Assembly: GCA_029834535.1 (NCBI GenBank)
Contig: JAQMWT010000379.1
Coordinates: forward strand, 62,001 to 126,000
Length of the DNA: 64,000 bases
Direction of reading: 5' to 3'
From: Chrysophaeum taylorii
Lineage: Eukaryota > Sar > Pelagophyceae > Pelagomonadales > Pelagomonadaceae
In this document: piece by piece, positions 21,623 through 32,984 of the stretch
How positions within the stretch are numbered: the first letter of the stretch is position 1
Layout: the number at the start of each line of letters is the position of its first letter
Program-made: the position numbers and the translations under genes
Notes under the pieces: generated by a model
What the model was told of the DNA's origin: nothing
The model's database searches: none
What the model saw: the letters and a program-made list of their open reading frames with translations, nothing else

Positions 21623-21665
21623 TAATTAATCTCGAGCAGTGCGGGCGGGTCATATCGTCTAATCG

Positions 21666-23119
21666 TTACGCGTGCTTCTCAGCGTTGGCAGTACTTTGTC
21701 GACGACGTTTGAGTTCGATTCGGGCTGCCGCCTCGCGCGCTTTCATGATGGCGCCGGCATCCTTGAGGCGTTCGTTCGGAAGGATGACGGTCTCCTCGCC
21801 GGTGGTCTTGTTGCGCCAGACGGTGCAGGAGCCCTGAACACCAAAGCGTCGCTTGCGCTCGGCCGAGGGCACGACCTTCATCTCATCGCGGCAGAAGTTG
21901 CCGTCCCACCACTTGCCACAGACCATGGAGTGGTCGCCGTTGCGAAACCTGCAAGCAAAGCGCGCAAGTCAGGTCACTCCCTCCCTCTCTCCCTCCCCTC
22001 CCCTCCCCTCCCCTTCCCTCCAAGAGAAGGTCAAACGACGCACCGCGAGAGCCAGGTGTTGAGGTGGTCGAGGAGGTCGGGCACGACGACAGCGCACTCC
22101 GAGCGCTGCCACCAATTCTTGTCGGGGAGGTGGTGGACGATGAAGGCCGGGAAGTCGGCCACGGGGAGGATCTTGCGTCGGCCGCAGTTGAGATACATGT
22201 TCCAGCCGCCGGCGCGGACTCGGGTGAAGCTGTTGGCGGTCTTCGGGATGCGGAGGATGTTGCACTGCTTGTGGAGGGCGATAAGTTCTTCGCGCGTCGC
22301 GATCCAGGCGCCGGCGTGGGGGTTGACCATCGTCACGTACAATTCCCCACCAATCTCGATGGCGTGCCAGGAGTCGATGCCGTTCTCCCACATGACCTGC
22401 TCGGCGCCCGCGCCGATGCCCGTTTTCTCGAAGCGCTGCCAGCCAAGCAGGTACCGGTCGCCGTCGGGCGCCGCCGCGAGGCGCCGCGCGTGCTTCCAGT
22501 AGGCCATGACATGCCTCAGCTCGACGTGGACGTCGTCCTCGGCGTAGACGAAGACGTCGAAGTCCGACAGGCTCTCGAGGACCTCGCGCCGGTGCTGCAT
22601 GGTCATCTCGAGCGACAGCGACGCCGGCTTCTCGAGGATCCGGAGGTCAGTCCAGCCGCCGAACTCGCGCGAGCACGTCGCGAGGATCTGGCGCATTTCG
22701 TTGTTCTGCGCCGTCGTGTACGGGTTGCTGTCCGCGGTGTAGACGACGACGCGCACGCCGAGCCCTCCCTCGCACATGGACGTCACCGATAACAGCATCT
22801 GGAGCAGGTGCACGTGCTGCTTGCGATCGTACGCTGTGATGCAGTACAACACCCGGAGCCGTTCGCCCCGGGGCGGGGGCGGCCTTGGCTCGGCCACCAT
22901 CGGGGGGATTGCCGACGGTCTCGGCTTTCGGCGCGACGCTAGCAGGGTCCGCCGCCGCCGCCGCCGCCACCGCCGCACGTCTCGTCTGGTGCTCAAGAAG
23001 AACATGGGCGGCGACAGGAGCGCAACAGCAACAACGAGGAGGGCAATCCGCAGGCGGCAGAATATCATCATCCTCCTCCTCCATGACGTCAACATCATGG
23101 CGCGTGCTTCTTCTGGCAT
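21666..23119 (-). CDS. Type II membrane glycosyltransferase-like protein
   Basis: Two exons (23119-22044 and 21948-21666) are joined by a 95-nt GT-AG intron in a CGG arginine codon; the total is 453 codons. Near the N-terminus lies a signal-anchor helix (IALLVVAVALLSPPMFFL) preceded by basic residues, as in Golgi glycosyltransferases. The catalytic-looking domain has VLYCITAYDRKQHV, an acidic metal-binding motif FVYAEDDVHVE, WENGIDSWHAIEIGG and an aromatic-rich end (LPDKNWW). The second exon adds FRNGDHSMVCGKWWDGNFC and a basic tail. In-frame ATGs at 23119, 23098, 23095 and 23071 are possible; 23071 puts the anchor at the very start and avoids overlap with the divergent gene at 23083. Donor and acceptor sugars cannot be told. 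Confidence 0.75.
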
Positions 23120-24444
23120 GGAGCGCGTTCGCGGGGAGCGTCAGAGACGACTACTTTACCCCGTTTTCCAGGTACGTCAAGCCAGTGCACGTGACGGAAA
23201 CGTGCTCGTTCCCGGCGGCGGACCTCGAGGTAGGTAGGGTGTTTTTCTTCCTCTTGAAGATAGTGGCCGTAAGGTAGGTGTACCTGTTCGCGTTCACGCG
23301 GGACGACTGCCCGGCGCTGCTGTCGCACTTTTTGCGGTGGTACGGATCGAGTGGGATCGATTTGAGGCGGCGGAGCTTGGTAGTCGTGCACGCCAACTGC
23401 AGCGGCGGCGAGCTGTCGCTCGCGACGGCGCGGACGCTCGACGAGTTTGGCGTTCGGGTCGAGTACGTGACGGCGTACTCGTCGAGCCTCAAGGCCGCGC
23501 GCGCGAACGCCTTCATGGACACGCTCCCGGCCGAGGCGTGGCTCGTGTACCCCGACGTGGACGAGTTTTTCTCGTTTCCGTGTTGGAGCCGGCGGCCGTG
23601 GTCCAAGGCCGTCGACTTTGTCGGCGGCGAGATGTACGACCGCGTCGCGGCTGATTGGCGGCTCGCCTCGGTCGATCCCAACGCCTCGCTGTTTCGCACC
23701 TTCCCGCGGTCCTACCGCGCGACCTCGTGCCTCATGCACCTCCGGCCCTTCAAAGTAATCCTGTCGCGCGTTTCGTGCGTCGCCGGAGGCAAACATCGCT
23801 ACGAGTCGAGTCACTCGACGGCGTGCTACGATCGAACTCCCCCCGCCGGGGCCAACAAGACGGTACGGAAGGCCTTGGGTCGCCGTAAACCAAAGATGTA
23901 CCCGACAACCTACGCCTTCGCGCACTTTCGATTCACCGCCGACGCCGAGCGCGTCGCTTCCGACAAGCGACGCGCCTACGAGCGCGACGCCGCCAAATGG
24001 CGCGCCGCGCACCCGCGCCTCGAAGAAGAAGCGCGCGGCCTCAAGCCGACCGACTTCGACGCGACGCCCGCCGAACGCACGGCCTTTTCCCACCTCGCGC
24101 ACGCGGCAGAGGCTTACAAACTCGGCAACCTCTTGGTCGGCAGAGATTCCTCGATCGCCCCGGAGGTCCGCCTCGTCCTCGACATCGACTGTTCGGGTGA
24201 CCGCCCGGGCGACCCGAAAGCCCCCTACAACCGAAATACCTCGGGGAGGCTCGACGACCTCAAGCGCCGCAAGCTCGTCAAAGCCCTCGCGATCGACGAC
24301 GATCCCGGCGCCCGCGCCAGGGCCGTCGCCGGCTTTTTCCGCCATTACTACCTCGAACGCGGCGATGACGAGGTCCTCTTGACGGATCTCCAGCGCCGAC
24401 GACTCCACAAGTTCACTCATCATCGTCGCCCCTTAATTAATTAA
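23083..24444 (+). CDS. Secreted or lumenal glycosyltransferase-like protein (GT92/GT2-like)
   Basis: Exons 23083-23229 and 23278-24444 flank a 48-nt GT-AG intron (phase 0) and give 437 aa. The start MTSTSWRVLLLAWSAFAGSV is a signal peptide or anchor. The domain begins VYLFAFTRDDCPALLSHFLRW, followed by VVVHANCSGG, VEYVTAY and the metal-binding motif YPDVDEFFSFPCW at ~160. D-x-D-E-F-F with cysteines nearby is typical of DUF23/GT92 and related GT2-fold enzymes. Further conserved features are CLMHLRPFKVILSRV and THAFAHF-like TYAFAHFRF. It is divergent from, and partly overlaps, the gene at 21666-23119; the pair may share a promoter and act in one glycan pathway (inference). Substrate unknown. 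Confidence 0.78.
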
Positions 24445-24450
24445 TTAATT
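24433..24450. repeat. (TTAA)n run containing a stop codon
   Basis: Four and a half TTAA units. The TAA at 24442-24444 ends the glycosyltransferase-like CDS. Confidence 0.9.
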
Positions 24451-24485
24451 AGGTCATAACAACACTTCACCACCTCGTTGGCGTT

Positions 24486-27400
24486 TCATCGCGAGGGAGA
24501 CCCGGCAGAGCCTGGGCCGCGGGCGGCCAAAACCGCGGGGCCTCGCGGAGGGGACGAGGCGGTGGGGATTTTTGCCTGTCGTCGGAGGCGCGCGACTTCC
24601 GTCCGCAACTCGGAAAGCTCGGCCGCCGCCACGCGCGGGTCCGACGTGCTCGTGACGTCCTTGCATCTCGTCGCGAAGGTGAGACTCGAGACAGTCTCGG
24701 AGACGTTGGACATGGCGGGCGACGAACACACGATCATCATCGTCTTGGCCGACCCACCCACGCTGTCAGACATGAGCATCGTCAGGGGGTGATTCCTGTA
24801 GGGCACGTGCGCGGCGGCGCCGCTCGTTAAAGAGGAGATGACGTCGCCGAGGGCCGAGAGCGACTTGTTGATTGCAGTCGCCTCCTTGAGGCGATCACCG
24901 GTCACCTCGGATCGCGCGACGCGCTCCGACCCCGCCAAGTCGACGAGCGTGACCTTGCCCGCGACGACGGCCCCGGTGCGTCGGTTCGTCGTCCGGACCT
25001 CGAGCGACATGATGAGGTGCGACCGCGAACTCTCCATGTTCATTTTTGTCGCGTGCGTTGTACGCGCCGCGATGCCTCGCGCCATAGCCTTGACGAGCGA
25101 CTGGACGTCGGTCGTCACGACGGCCCGCGAGCCCTCGACGGCGACGAGGCCCGTCGCGCTGTGCTCGGCCAGCGTGATCTTGAGGTGCGGCGGCTGCTTT
25201 TCGGTGTTGAGGAGATCGATGATCTTGTCGCAGTACACCTCGAACATCGACAGCTTGACATCGGTCTCGCACTGCGAGCTCCGCTCGTCGAGGATCTCGA
25301 AAACGGCCGCCGCCGTTCGCGGCGCGATGCCCGCGTGCTCGGTCACGACGCCGTCCGCGAACGAGTCGCCGATGTTCGCCGACGAACCCATCGTGTACGT
25401 TTTCCCAGAGCCCGTCTGGCCATACGCAAACAAGCATATGTTGTAGCCTGGCAAAAAACACGAGTCGTGAGACAGAGCTAATCGACGGACGCGGACGTAC
25501 CGTCGACGGCGGACGTGACGAGGTGACGCACGTCCTCGAAGAGCTTCGCCTGCGAGTTGCTGAGCGTCGTGCCCTCGAAGACATGGTCGAAGGTGAAACG
25601 TTTTTTGTCGCCCTTTGGAGGCACGACGGTGACCGAGGCCTGGCCGTCCTTTACGACCGCCGGTTGGTGCTCGCCGTTCGCCGATTCCTTCGAGCTAAAG
25701 GGCCGCACTCGGCACAGGACGCGGATCTTGCCCTTCATGTCCTCGATGGTATTGTGGAGTTTCTTACGCAGATGGGCCTCGCGCGTGAGGTCGCGGTCGA
25801 GCTGCGCGTTCCGCTGCTCGAGAACGCGGACGTTCTCCATCAGCGCGCCGACCGACGCGAGCTCGGCCTTGCTGGCGGCCACCTGGGAACGCGCGCGTGC
25901 CAGCTCGGTTTCGGCCGCGTCGGATGTCTCTCGGAGCGCGATGTTCGCGGCGTCGCGCTCGCACCGCGTCGCCTCGAGCGCGGCCTCGGCCGCGGCGGCG
26001 CGCGTCTCGGCACTCGCGGCACGCTCGGCGAGCGCCGAGACGCGGACCGCGGCGCTTTCGGCGTCGGCCCGCGCAGCGTTCGCCGAGCGACGCGCCTGCG
26101 TGAGATCGGTCAAAAACTTGCGCTCGCGCTCGGCCGCCGCCGCCGCGGCCTCGATCTGTTCGCGCGCGCTTCGCTTCGAAGCCTCGTCCTCGAACCGCCG
26201 CAGCAACCGCTCCGATTCGCTCCGCAGACGCTGGTTCTCGTCGCGAGCGGCCGCGAGCTCCTCTTCCACGCGATGCAGCGTGCTCCGCGCAGCGGTCAAG
26301 TCTTCCTCGTAACGCCGCCGCGCCGCTTCGAGCGACTCGCGCTGCGCCGCGCGCTCGGCCGCGGCTGCCTCGGACTTGGATGTCGCGAGCGCGGTCGCCT
26401 CTTTGGCCGCCGCGACCTGCGCTTGCGCGGTCTTCTCGTCGACGCGCGCTGCGGCGAGCTCGCCCCGGAGCCGCTCCACCTCGCGATTCAAGTCGCCGCG
26501 CGCAGACTCGGCCGCCGCGCCGCGCGCGTCCGAGGCCGCGAGCGCCTCGCGAGCCCTCGAGAGGTCTGCGCGCGCCGTCGCCAACTCCTCTTCGTCGTCG
26601 TCGTCGTCGCGCCCTCTCCTCCTCTGCGTTCGTGCGTTCGCCGCCTCGAACGCTGCCGCAACCGACTCGCGCACGAGCGTAGCGAGCCGCGGCGCCGCGT
26701 CGGCGTCGTGCGCGTCGAGCGCCGATTTGACCGTCGACGCGTCCGCGGCGCTCGACGCGCGCTCCTCGGCGCGCCGCGCGCGGTCGACCTCGCGTTCGAG
26801 CCCCGCGAGTGCGTCGTCCCGCGCGCGCTCGAGCTCGGCGACGCGTGCCTGCGCCGCCTGCTCGACGGCCTGGAGCTTTTGGTCGCCCGTTGACGCGTGC
26901 GCGAGGCTCACGAGCTGCTGCTCGAGGCCCGCGGCTCGCGCCTCGGCGCGCTCGGCTCGACCGCACGCCGCCGAGCTCGACGCCTGCGCGGCCGCGATCT
27001 CGACCGCGCGCTCTTTCAGCTCCTTTTCCAGACCCGCGGACTTGTTTTGCTGCGCCTTGAGATCGCCGGCGGCGGCGGCCTCGTGCTCCTCGAGCCGTCG
27101 CCGCAGCCGTGCCGCCTCCTCCTCGGCCGCGACGCGAGCCGCCTCGGCCCGCTCGAAACCGCCGCGGAAGCTCGCGCGGAGGTCATCGAGCGCCGCGGAG
27201 GTCGCCGCCCGCGCCGCCTCTTGTTCTTGGCGCGACACCACGCGCTCCGCTTCGGCGGCGACGACCTCGCGCTCGCGCGTCGCGGTGGCGAACGCTTCGA
27301 CTTTGGCGAGCACCAGCGCCGCCGCGCGCTCGGCCGTCGCGTCGGCGTACGTCCGCGCCTCGCTTGCGAGTGTCTGGTGCTCCGCCTCGCGCCGCGCCTC

Positions 27401-28849
27401 GGCGGCCGCTGCCGCTGCCTCGAACCGCGTTTCGGCGGCCCGCGCCTTGGCGGCCTGCTGCTCGGCCTCCTTGAGCGCCGACGACCGCTCGCGCTTGGCG
27501 GCCTCGGCCTCTGTCTTCGCCAGAGCCGAGGCGAGCTCAGCCGCCGTCGCGCGCTCTGACGCAGCCTCGGCCGCTGCGGCCGCCCGCGCCCGAGCGCGCT
27601 CGAGCTCGTCGGCGCGCGCCGTCGCTGACGACGCCGTCGACGCGGACGACGCGAGCGCCGACGTCGACTCAAACTGCGCCGTCCGCAGCTCGGCCGCCGC
27701 CTTGTCGGCGGTCTCCCGCGCCGCCTCCAACTGCGCCCGCAGCGCCACTACTTCCTGCTGCGCCTGCGCCGCGCGCTGCTCGGACCGCTCTATCCGGCCC
27801 GCGGCCTCCTCCGCCTCGAGCTTGAGCTTGTTGATCCTTTGCTCCGTCTCGATCTGGTGCCTGTCGTTCTCGAGGCGCGCCAACGTCGCCCGCGCTTCCT
27901 GTAGTTCCGAGAGCTCCTGTTCGAGCGCTGCGCGCTGCACCCCGTCGTCACCGCGTGATCCCCGCTGCTCCTGCAGCTGCTGCCGTTGTTGCTTGGAGCG
28001 CGCGACGTAGTCGGGTTCCGCCTTGGCCGCCGCTGGGATATCGATACTGTACTGACGGCTCCCGCGCAGGAACTGCTCGCAGTCGTCGCGGCCCGCGCCT
28101 TTGGCGTAGCCCGCGGGATCGTAGCCCGTGTAGTCGACGAGCGACGCGTCGGCGCCGTGGCGCAGCAATACCTTGATGACCTCGAGATCGCCAGCATCGG
28201 CGGCGTAATGGAGCGGCGTGGCACCGTTGTGCTGTTCGGGCACGTTCGGGTCGGCGCCGAACTCGAGCAGCTTGGAGACCGCGCGGGCCGAGAACGTTTC
28301 GCCATTGCACATGTAGTGGAGCGCCGTCGCACCGCTCGGTAGCCGATAGTTGACGTCGGCGTTTTGCTCGACGAGCAGCTCCACGAGCTCGCCCGCGCCG
28401 TATTGCGCGCACAGCAACAGCGCCGTGTCGCCCGTCTCCGGGTCGGACGCGTTAATCTCGTGGAGCTTGAGCGATCCGAGCGCCTTGCGCACCGCCTCTT
28501 GGAGCGACTCCATCCCCTGCGAGCCCCAGTAAGGAAGTGACTCGCGAAGCATCGTCAGCAACCCCGTGCTCGCCTTCTGCCGCATATCTTCATCGCCCTC
28601 CTCTACGACCTCAGCGAGCTCGAGGTCGCTGTCGGCGAGGCTGGTCGGATTGGTCGCGTCGTCGCGCGATGCACGCTTGGGGCTGGCGGCGACCATAGTG
28701 TCCCAGTCGCCCTCGAGCAGCGACCGTTCACTCTTGGTGTACAGCTTATCTGCGATGCTCCCGTGCTCTTCATTTTTTTTTTGGAGGGGGTCCTCGGACT
28801 GCGATACGCGCAAACTCCGAACGTCGCGGACCGACGCCGCGCTCGCCAT
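24486..28849 (-). CDS. Kinesin-14 (C-terminal motor) with N-terminal ankyrin repeats
   Basis: Exons 28849-25501 and 25447-24486 are joined by a 53-nt GT-AG intron that splits the glycine codon of VDGYNICLFAYGQT, giving 1,436 aa. Residues ~145-270 are three to four ankyrin repeats (GDTALLLCAQYGAGELVELL, GATPLHYAADAGDLEVIKVLL). Residues ~290-1040 are a very Ala/Glu/Arg-rich coiled coil for dimerisation. The neck HLRKKLHNTIEDMKGKIRV leads into the motor (CRVRPF), the hallmark of minus-end-directed kinesin-14. Motor motifs are intact: P-loop GQTGSGKT (~1125), switch I NMESSRSH, switch II VDLAGSE and microtubule-binding HVPYRNHPLT. The role would be spindle or cargo transport towards minus ends. 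The ankyrin module suggests a cargo-binding head uncommon in animal and plant kinesin-14. Confidence 0.93.
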
Positions 28850-28882
28850 CAAGAGTTGTCTCGCGGCGCTAAAATCGTGACG

Positions 28883-29544
28883 TCATTCTTCAAGATTTAT
28901 CCTGTTGAGGGTAATGATTGTAATATTCAAGCGCTCTTCTTGAACCTGAAGGGTTGTTTGTAGTCGTCGTCCGGGCCCGGCGTCCGGGCAGAACGTGCCG
29001 ATGCCGGTGGCGACCGATTGGACCGAGTTGAACGCGTCAGGTGAGGCCTCGTTGGCGTCCTGCAGGGCCTTGATGTGGGCCGCTCTGTCGCGCTTGTTCT
29101 CGGCCACGCCTAAGTAGCGCCGGATGATGGTGGTGATTTCTCGCGGACCGTGATCTTTGTGACGTCGTTGCCCTTGGACTTGACTTCCAAGGGTAGACTG
29201 ACCTGAGCAAAACAAGCTCCCAGATCGCCTGAGGGGCTGCCGCAAGTGTGGCGGTAGCATGTGAGCCTCACGAACGTCTGTTCGAGTTCGATTGGATTCT
29301 CGTCTCTAGTAGAAGTCTCGATAAATAAGCCGAGTTCTCGATGAAGCCTTTTTAATTCTCCGGAACAGGGTACCTCCGCGTTACCCCCGCCTTCCAGGCA
29401 TCCCTCACGCCTCCACCCCGCTTTCACACAACCTACCAAAGCCAATTTTATCACAACGTTCTTGGATCTTGGCGATTTAGCTTCGCACAGAGCGACCAAA
29501 GGCGCGCCGTTTACGCTCATAATAACCATCCGGTGCTCGCACAC
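28883..29544 (-). pseudogene. Decayed unidentified coding sequence
   Basis: One minus frame (29544 down) reads MSVNGAPLVALCEAKSPRS.. and FVRLTCYRHTCGSPSGDLGAC, then breaks. A second frame continues with REITTIIRRYLGVAENK, KALQDANEASPDAFNSVQS and VATGIGTFCPDAGPG. The junction near 29140 has no intron signal. It looks like one sequence with a frame change. No domain was recognised; it lies upstream of the kinesin gene. Confidence 0.3.
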
Positions 29545-30107
29545 ACCACCCCCGGTATTTCCGCGCGCCTAGCTGGTTCATAACCTGGGGTTTGCTCTCG
29601 AAATTCTCGACGTCGAACACCAACTTCTTGGGAGGTTCGCTGTGATCCTCACTTGCAGCACTTCGTCTCTATCGACCCACGGTTACCTCATCTAACCGCC
29701 GAGCCATTTCGCTTAGGTTCGCAGCGGCGGCGGGACGCCCACGGGACGCCGCGCCTCACTGTTCGCCTGCATGGCTGCGAAGACACGGAACGAGCAAAAT
29801 ATCGAGGCCGCGTCTCAAGTTGGCACCGCGGGTCGATGGGCAGTTGACTCGGACTTCTCAGCGCTTGACTGCCGACGAGGTGAATTTAGCCATTTCCATT
29901 ACGACTGTCTGCACCATGAGGCGGCATTGGTACAATAACACCGAAGGACACCGCCGCTGGTGCTACATCAGCAACCTTGCCTTGCTACATAATACAGTGC
30001 CTTCGTTCCTTCGCCACAACCTATCTTTTACATCGTTGTGGCCTTGGTCGTTCAGTCCCAACGGAATAATGAGGGTTTAAGGATTAAGAAGAGCATTTGT
30101 TACTCAA
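29545..30107. other. No supportable gene
   Basis: Only short ORFs without recognisable content were seen on either strand. Confidence 0.35.
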
Positions 30108-30114
30108 TTGAGTT

Positions 30115-30988
30115 TTGGTTGGTTGTGGCAAGCCCGGTGGCAACGGCGCGATGATGTCGGTTTCGTCCCGGACGAAGATCCTACAGATGACCCAGAGGAG
30201 TTACGTCAACTCGACGATGTCGTCCCTTCGCCTGCTGCTCGACGACACCGCCGAGGGCCTCAACTTGGTTTCGCTCAAGCTGCCGGACAGGTTGCGGGCG
30301 GCATTCGTCGAGGAGCACGCCAAGGGCCAGCTCATCGCGCAGAACATCAGCAATCGCCAAGTGTTGAGCGTGCTTGGGGCGTTGCGGACCGACGGCTGGT
30401 CGATCTTGTCGCACGCACTCCAGCGTACTTCAATGCTCCAACTTAGGCAGACCTGACGTCGTCTCAGGTCGGACGTCCAAACCACCGGAGAGGGAGACAA
30501 AGCGGTCATGACGCGCACTATGTACCTGGAAAGGCCCGACGAGGCCACGACCGCGAGCTCTGCTTCGGGGACACAGAAAGAAACGCCGCGCGCCACCCTC
30601 GTGCCGGAAGAGACCGTGCCGGAGCCATCGAACGACCCCGCGCCGGCGAACCCGCATGAAACCAGCAAACCCCACGCGGCCAGCGCGCCCCGCGACCAGG
30701 CCTATTTCAAAAAACTCGCCGAGGTGCTTATATCCCGACTCCCCGGATACTAGCGAGAGACCGCGTTATGCGCAGGACAAGCACCGCGAAGAAGAGGTGC
30801 GACAGCGACAGCTCGACATGATGACTCCCGAGGAACGTCAGAAGCTTGAAGACGAGGAACAAGCCAAGGCCGCACACGACAAGCTCAAGTCGAAACATGC
30901 GAAAAACCTAGCCAGCAACTATCGGGCTGGCGCAAAACCTATCGCCACGATGATTGGCCGAGGTCGAGGTGGCCGAGGCCGCGCCTGA
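30115..30988 (+). pseudogene. Unidentified coding-like sequence in broken frames
   Basis: The frame at 30115 reads SSLRLLLDDTAEGLNLVSLKL..AFVEEHAKGQLIAQNISNRQVL and stops at 30456. The same frame resumes with a Pro/Thr-rich stretch (PEETVPEPSNDPAPANP, then FKKLAEVLISRLPGY) to 30753. Another frame then gives REEEVRQRQLDMMTPEERQK and a basic tail ending RGRGGRGRA at 30988. The order suggests one protein with a helical head, disordered middle and RG-rich tail, either decayed or with unrecognised introns. No family is assigned. Confidence 0.35.
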
Positions 30989-31424
30989 CACGGTGTCCTT
31001 TGTGCGGTGACGCCGTCGCCCGCACCCTCTCTAAATGAGCCGGCGTTTGCTGATGATCCCCTAGCGCCGCTCACTGGGCAACAGGCATATCGCTCGGCGT
31101 TTGCCTTGCAGCATAAACAAGTGGTACAACCGCCAACACATTTCTACAGATAGTAAGTAGTAGGTTGCGTGCGCCTTTCTTGTGCTACGAGTCGATATTG
31201 ATGGAGTTTCACTCATGAGTGCTCCTCCGGCCATGATCTATAACCACTTTTTTTTCGAACTTTTTTATTTGCACGACTTCGTCTACGCAGAAAGCTGCTG
31301 ATCAGACAAGTTCAGGTACGCAATAATAGTTGCGAAACCAGCGCTCCCGCCGGGCTCGTCACGTATAGGTCGGCGGGCCCCAGCGTCGCCGCCCCTTTCA
31401 AACCCTCCTCCCCCTCCAGTGCGG
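30989..31424. other. Intergenic, AT-rich patch, no gene seen
   Basis: Short T-runs near 31248-31268 and no convincing ORF. It should hold the promoter of the permease-like gene that follows. Confidence 0.35.
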
Positions 31425-32462
31425 ATGAATTTGGGCGGTGCGTGGTCTTGCGGCCTCGCTGCCATGATTGCTTGGGGGAGTTGGCCAAACCTGGCGAAGA
31501 TGTCATCAGTGCCTTGGGGCGTGTTCTACGGCATGCAAGCCGTGGGCGCGAGCTGCGTCGTGGCAATGAGCGCGTGTGCCATGTGCCAATGCGGACCGGC
31601 CAAATGGGTTGAGCGACCGGAAGTCTTCTTCTGGAGTTTCATATCGGGCGGCGTGTGCGCGGTTGGAGTTATGGCGCAGCTATTCGCGATCTGGCTCGAC
31701 GGCATTGTCTGGGCGATTCCGGTGTCTTCGGGCATCGGAACGTGCCTTGGGACCGTGCTGTTGTACTTGGTCGACATCCAGGCTCACGATACGAATCCAA
31801 TCTGGCTATTTTGTGGTATTTTTTGCGTTCTGTTGGCTATAGCGTTCAACGCGGCCTCCTTCAGCAACGTCAAGGTACCCATGTGCGAGCACGATACCGA
31901 GGACTGGGTGATCAAAGACGAGGAGCTCCCCCTGGAGGACCCCGCCAAAAAGCTCCCCGTTCTCGAGGCCGACAAAGACCCCGCGTCCGTTTTCCGACGG
32001 CCGGGCCTCGCGTGGGCCGTCTTCGCCGGCCTCTGCTTTGCCAGCTGGCCCTTGATCGAAGACCTTATCATTATCGACTTGGAGGCGAGGCTCGCAAGAA
32101 ACTTTTTGGGTCCCTTCGCTCTCGGCTACTTTGCCGTCACCGCTGTCGCGCTCCCGTGCGTGACCGACCTGTCCTCGCTGCCTCATACGTCCAACCGGGA
32201 CCTCCTCGTCGGCCTTGTCGCCGGGGCGACATGGGCCGCGGGTGCGGTTTTGCTCCTGCTCGCCGGCACCAGGCTCGGGGATGCCGTTGCTCTCGCCGTC
32301 GCACAGTGCAACCCTATGGTGGCGACGGTCTACGGCCTGGTTTTGTGGAACGAAGTCCCCGACGACACCCCGAGCTCCGGTAAGGGCCTAGGCTTGATCA
32401 TGATCGGGCTCGCCCTCTTCCTTTTTGGTATATTATGCTTCTACCTCAGCACGAGCGTCTAA
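31425..32462 (+). CDS. Ten-helix permease of the drug/metabolite transporter fold (ureide permease / TMEM144 / RhaT-like)
   Basis: The ATG at 31425 gives 345 aa, no intron. About ten hydrophobic helices are split by a hydrophilic loop (~160-195, CEHDTEDWVIKDEELPLEDPAKK). The first helix has AMIAWGSWPNLAKM, the G-S-W-P-x-x-x-K pattern shared by ureide permeases, TMEM144 and bacterial sugar uptake proteins. Later helices show GIGTCLGTVLLYLVD, GLCFASWPL, FALGYFAVTAV, LVGLVAGATWAAGAVLLLLAG and VAQCNPMVATVYGLVLWNEVP. Members move small organic solutes by proton coupling across the plasma membrane or internal membranes. The substrate cannot be told. A GTG six bases upstream is in frame, but ATG is the likely start. 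Confidence 0.8.
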   Translation: MNLGGAWSCGLAAMIAWGSWPNLAKMSSVPWGVFYGMQAVGASCVVAMSACAMCQCGPAKWVERPEVFFWSFISGGVCAVGVMAQLFAIWLDGIVWAIPVSSGIGTCLGTVLLYLVDIQAHDTNPIWLFCGIFCVLLAIAFNAASFSNVKVPMCEHDTEDWVIKDEELPLEDPAKKLPVLEADKDPASVFRRPGLAWAVFAGLCFASWPLIEDLIIIDLEARLARNFLGPFALGYFAVTAVALPCVTDLSSLPHTSNRDLLVGLVAGATWAAGAVLLLLAGTRLGDAVALAVAQCNPMVATVYGLVLWNEVPDDTPSSGKGLGLIMIGLALFLFGILCFYLSTSV

Positions 32463-32984
32463 TGTGCAAAAACCAGTCCTCTCCGTCGTGCTTCGGGCAT
32501 TATTGAAGACGCCTTTCATAAATACTCGCACTCTCGGTGCCTCAACAGTGTGGAACGCAAAGGCAGGGGGAGAGCGAATTCGCCTTTCCCGAGACGCGTC
32601 AGCGGCTCCCCGAGAGTCGCTGCATCTGCCGTATGCGTCTTTGCGCCCGAGCCGGCAAGGGATAAGTGCGTAAAGGGCGAACACGAACGAAATTGCTGTC
32701 TGGGAATTTAATGATGATTACGTGAACGGGTGCGAGGCGTGATACCTGGGTCGGCGACTCCATCACCGTCCGTCGAGGAGCGCTCTGGAAGAGGCTGTCG
32801 TCTTCTGACGCAACGACCATTGCCTTCCTGCTGGTCGTGCGACGTCCGATTGTTAACCACCACCGCGCCCGATGTTGTCGCGGCGGCGTTCGTTACTGAG
32901 AATCGCCGTGGCGTAAAATAGTTGCTGCTCCAGACTTCGCGGCGCAATGCGCGCCTCACGCGTACCCACCGTATACAAGTGCGG
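32463..32984. other. Intergenic, no gene seen
   Basis: Short unconvincing ORFs only. The right half may belong to the flank or 5' remains of the LINE that follows. Confidence 0.3.

Noticed and set aside
25523-28010. Long plus-strand ORFs over the kinesin gene (456 and 544 codons)
   Set aside because: They are antisense shadows of the GC-rich Ala/Glu/Arg coiled coil and are dominated by Ser/Ala/Arg without motifs.
30115-30988. Gag-like or other retroelement protein
   Set aside because: The RG-rich tail alone is not diagnostic; no zinc knuckle, protease, polymerase or flanking repeats were seen.
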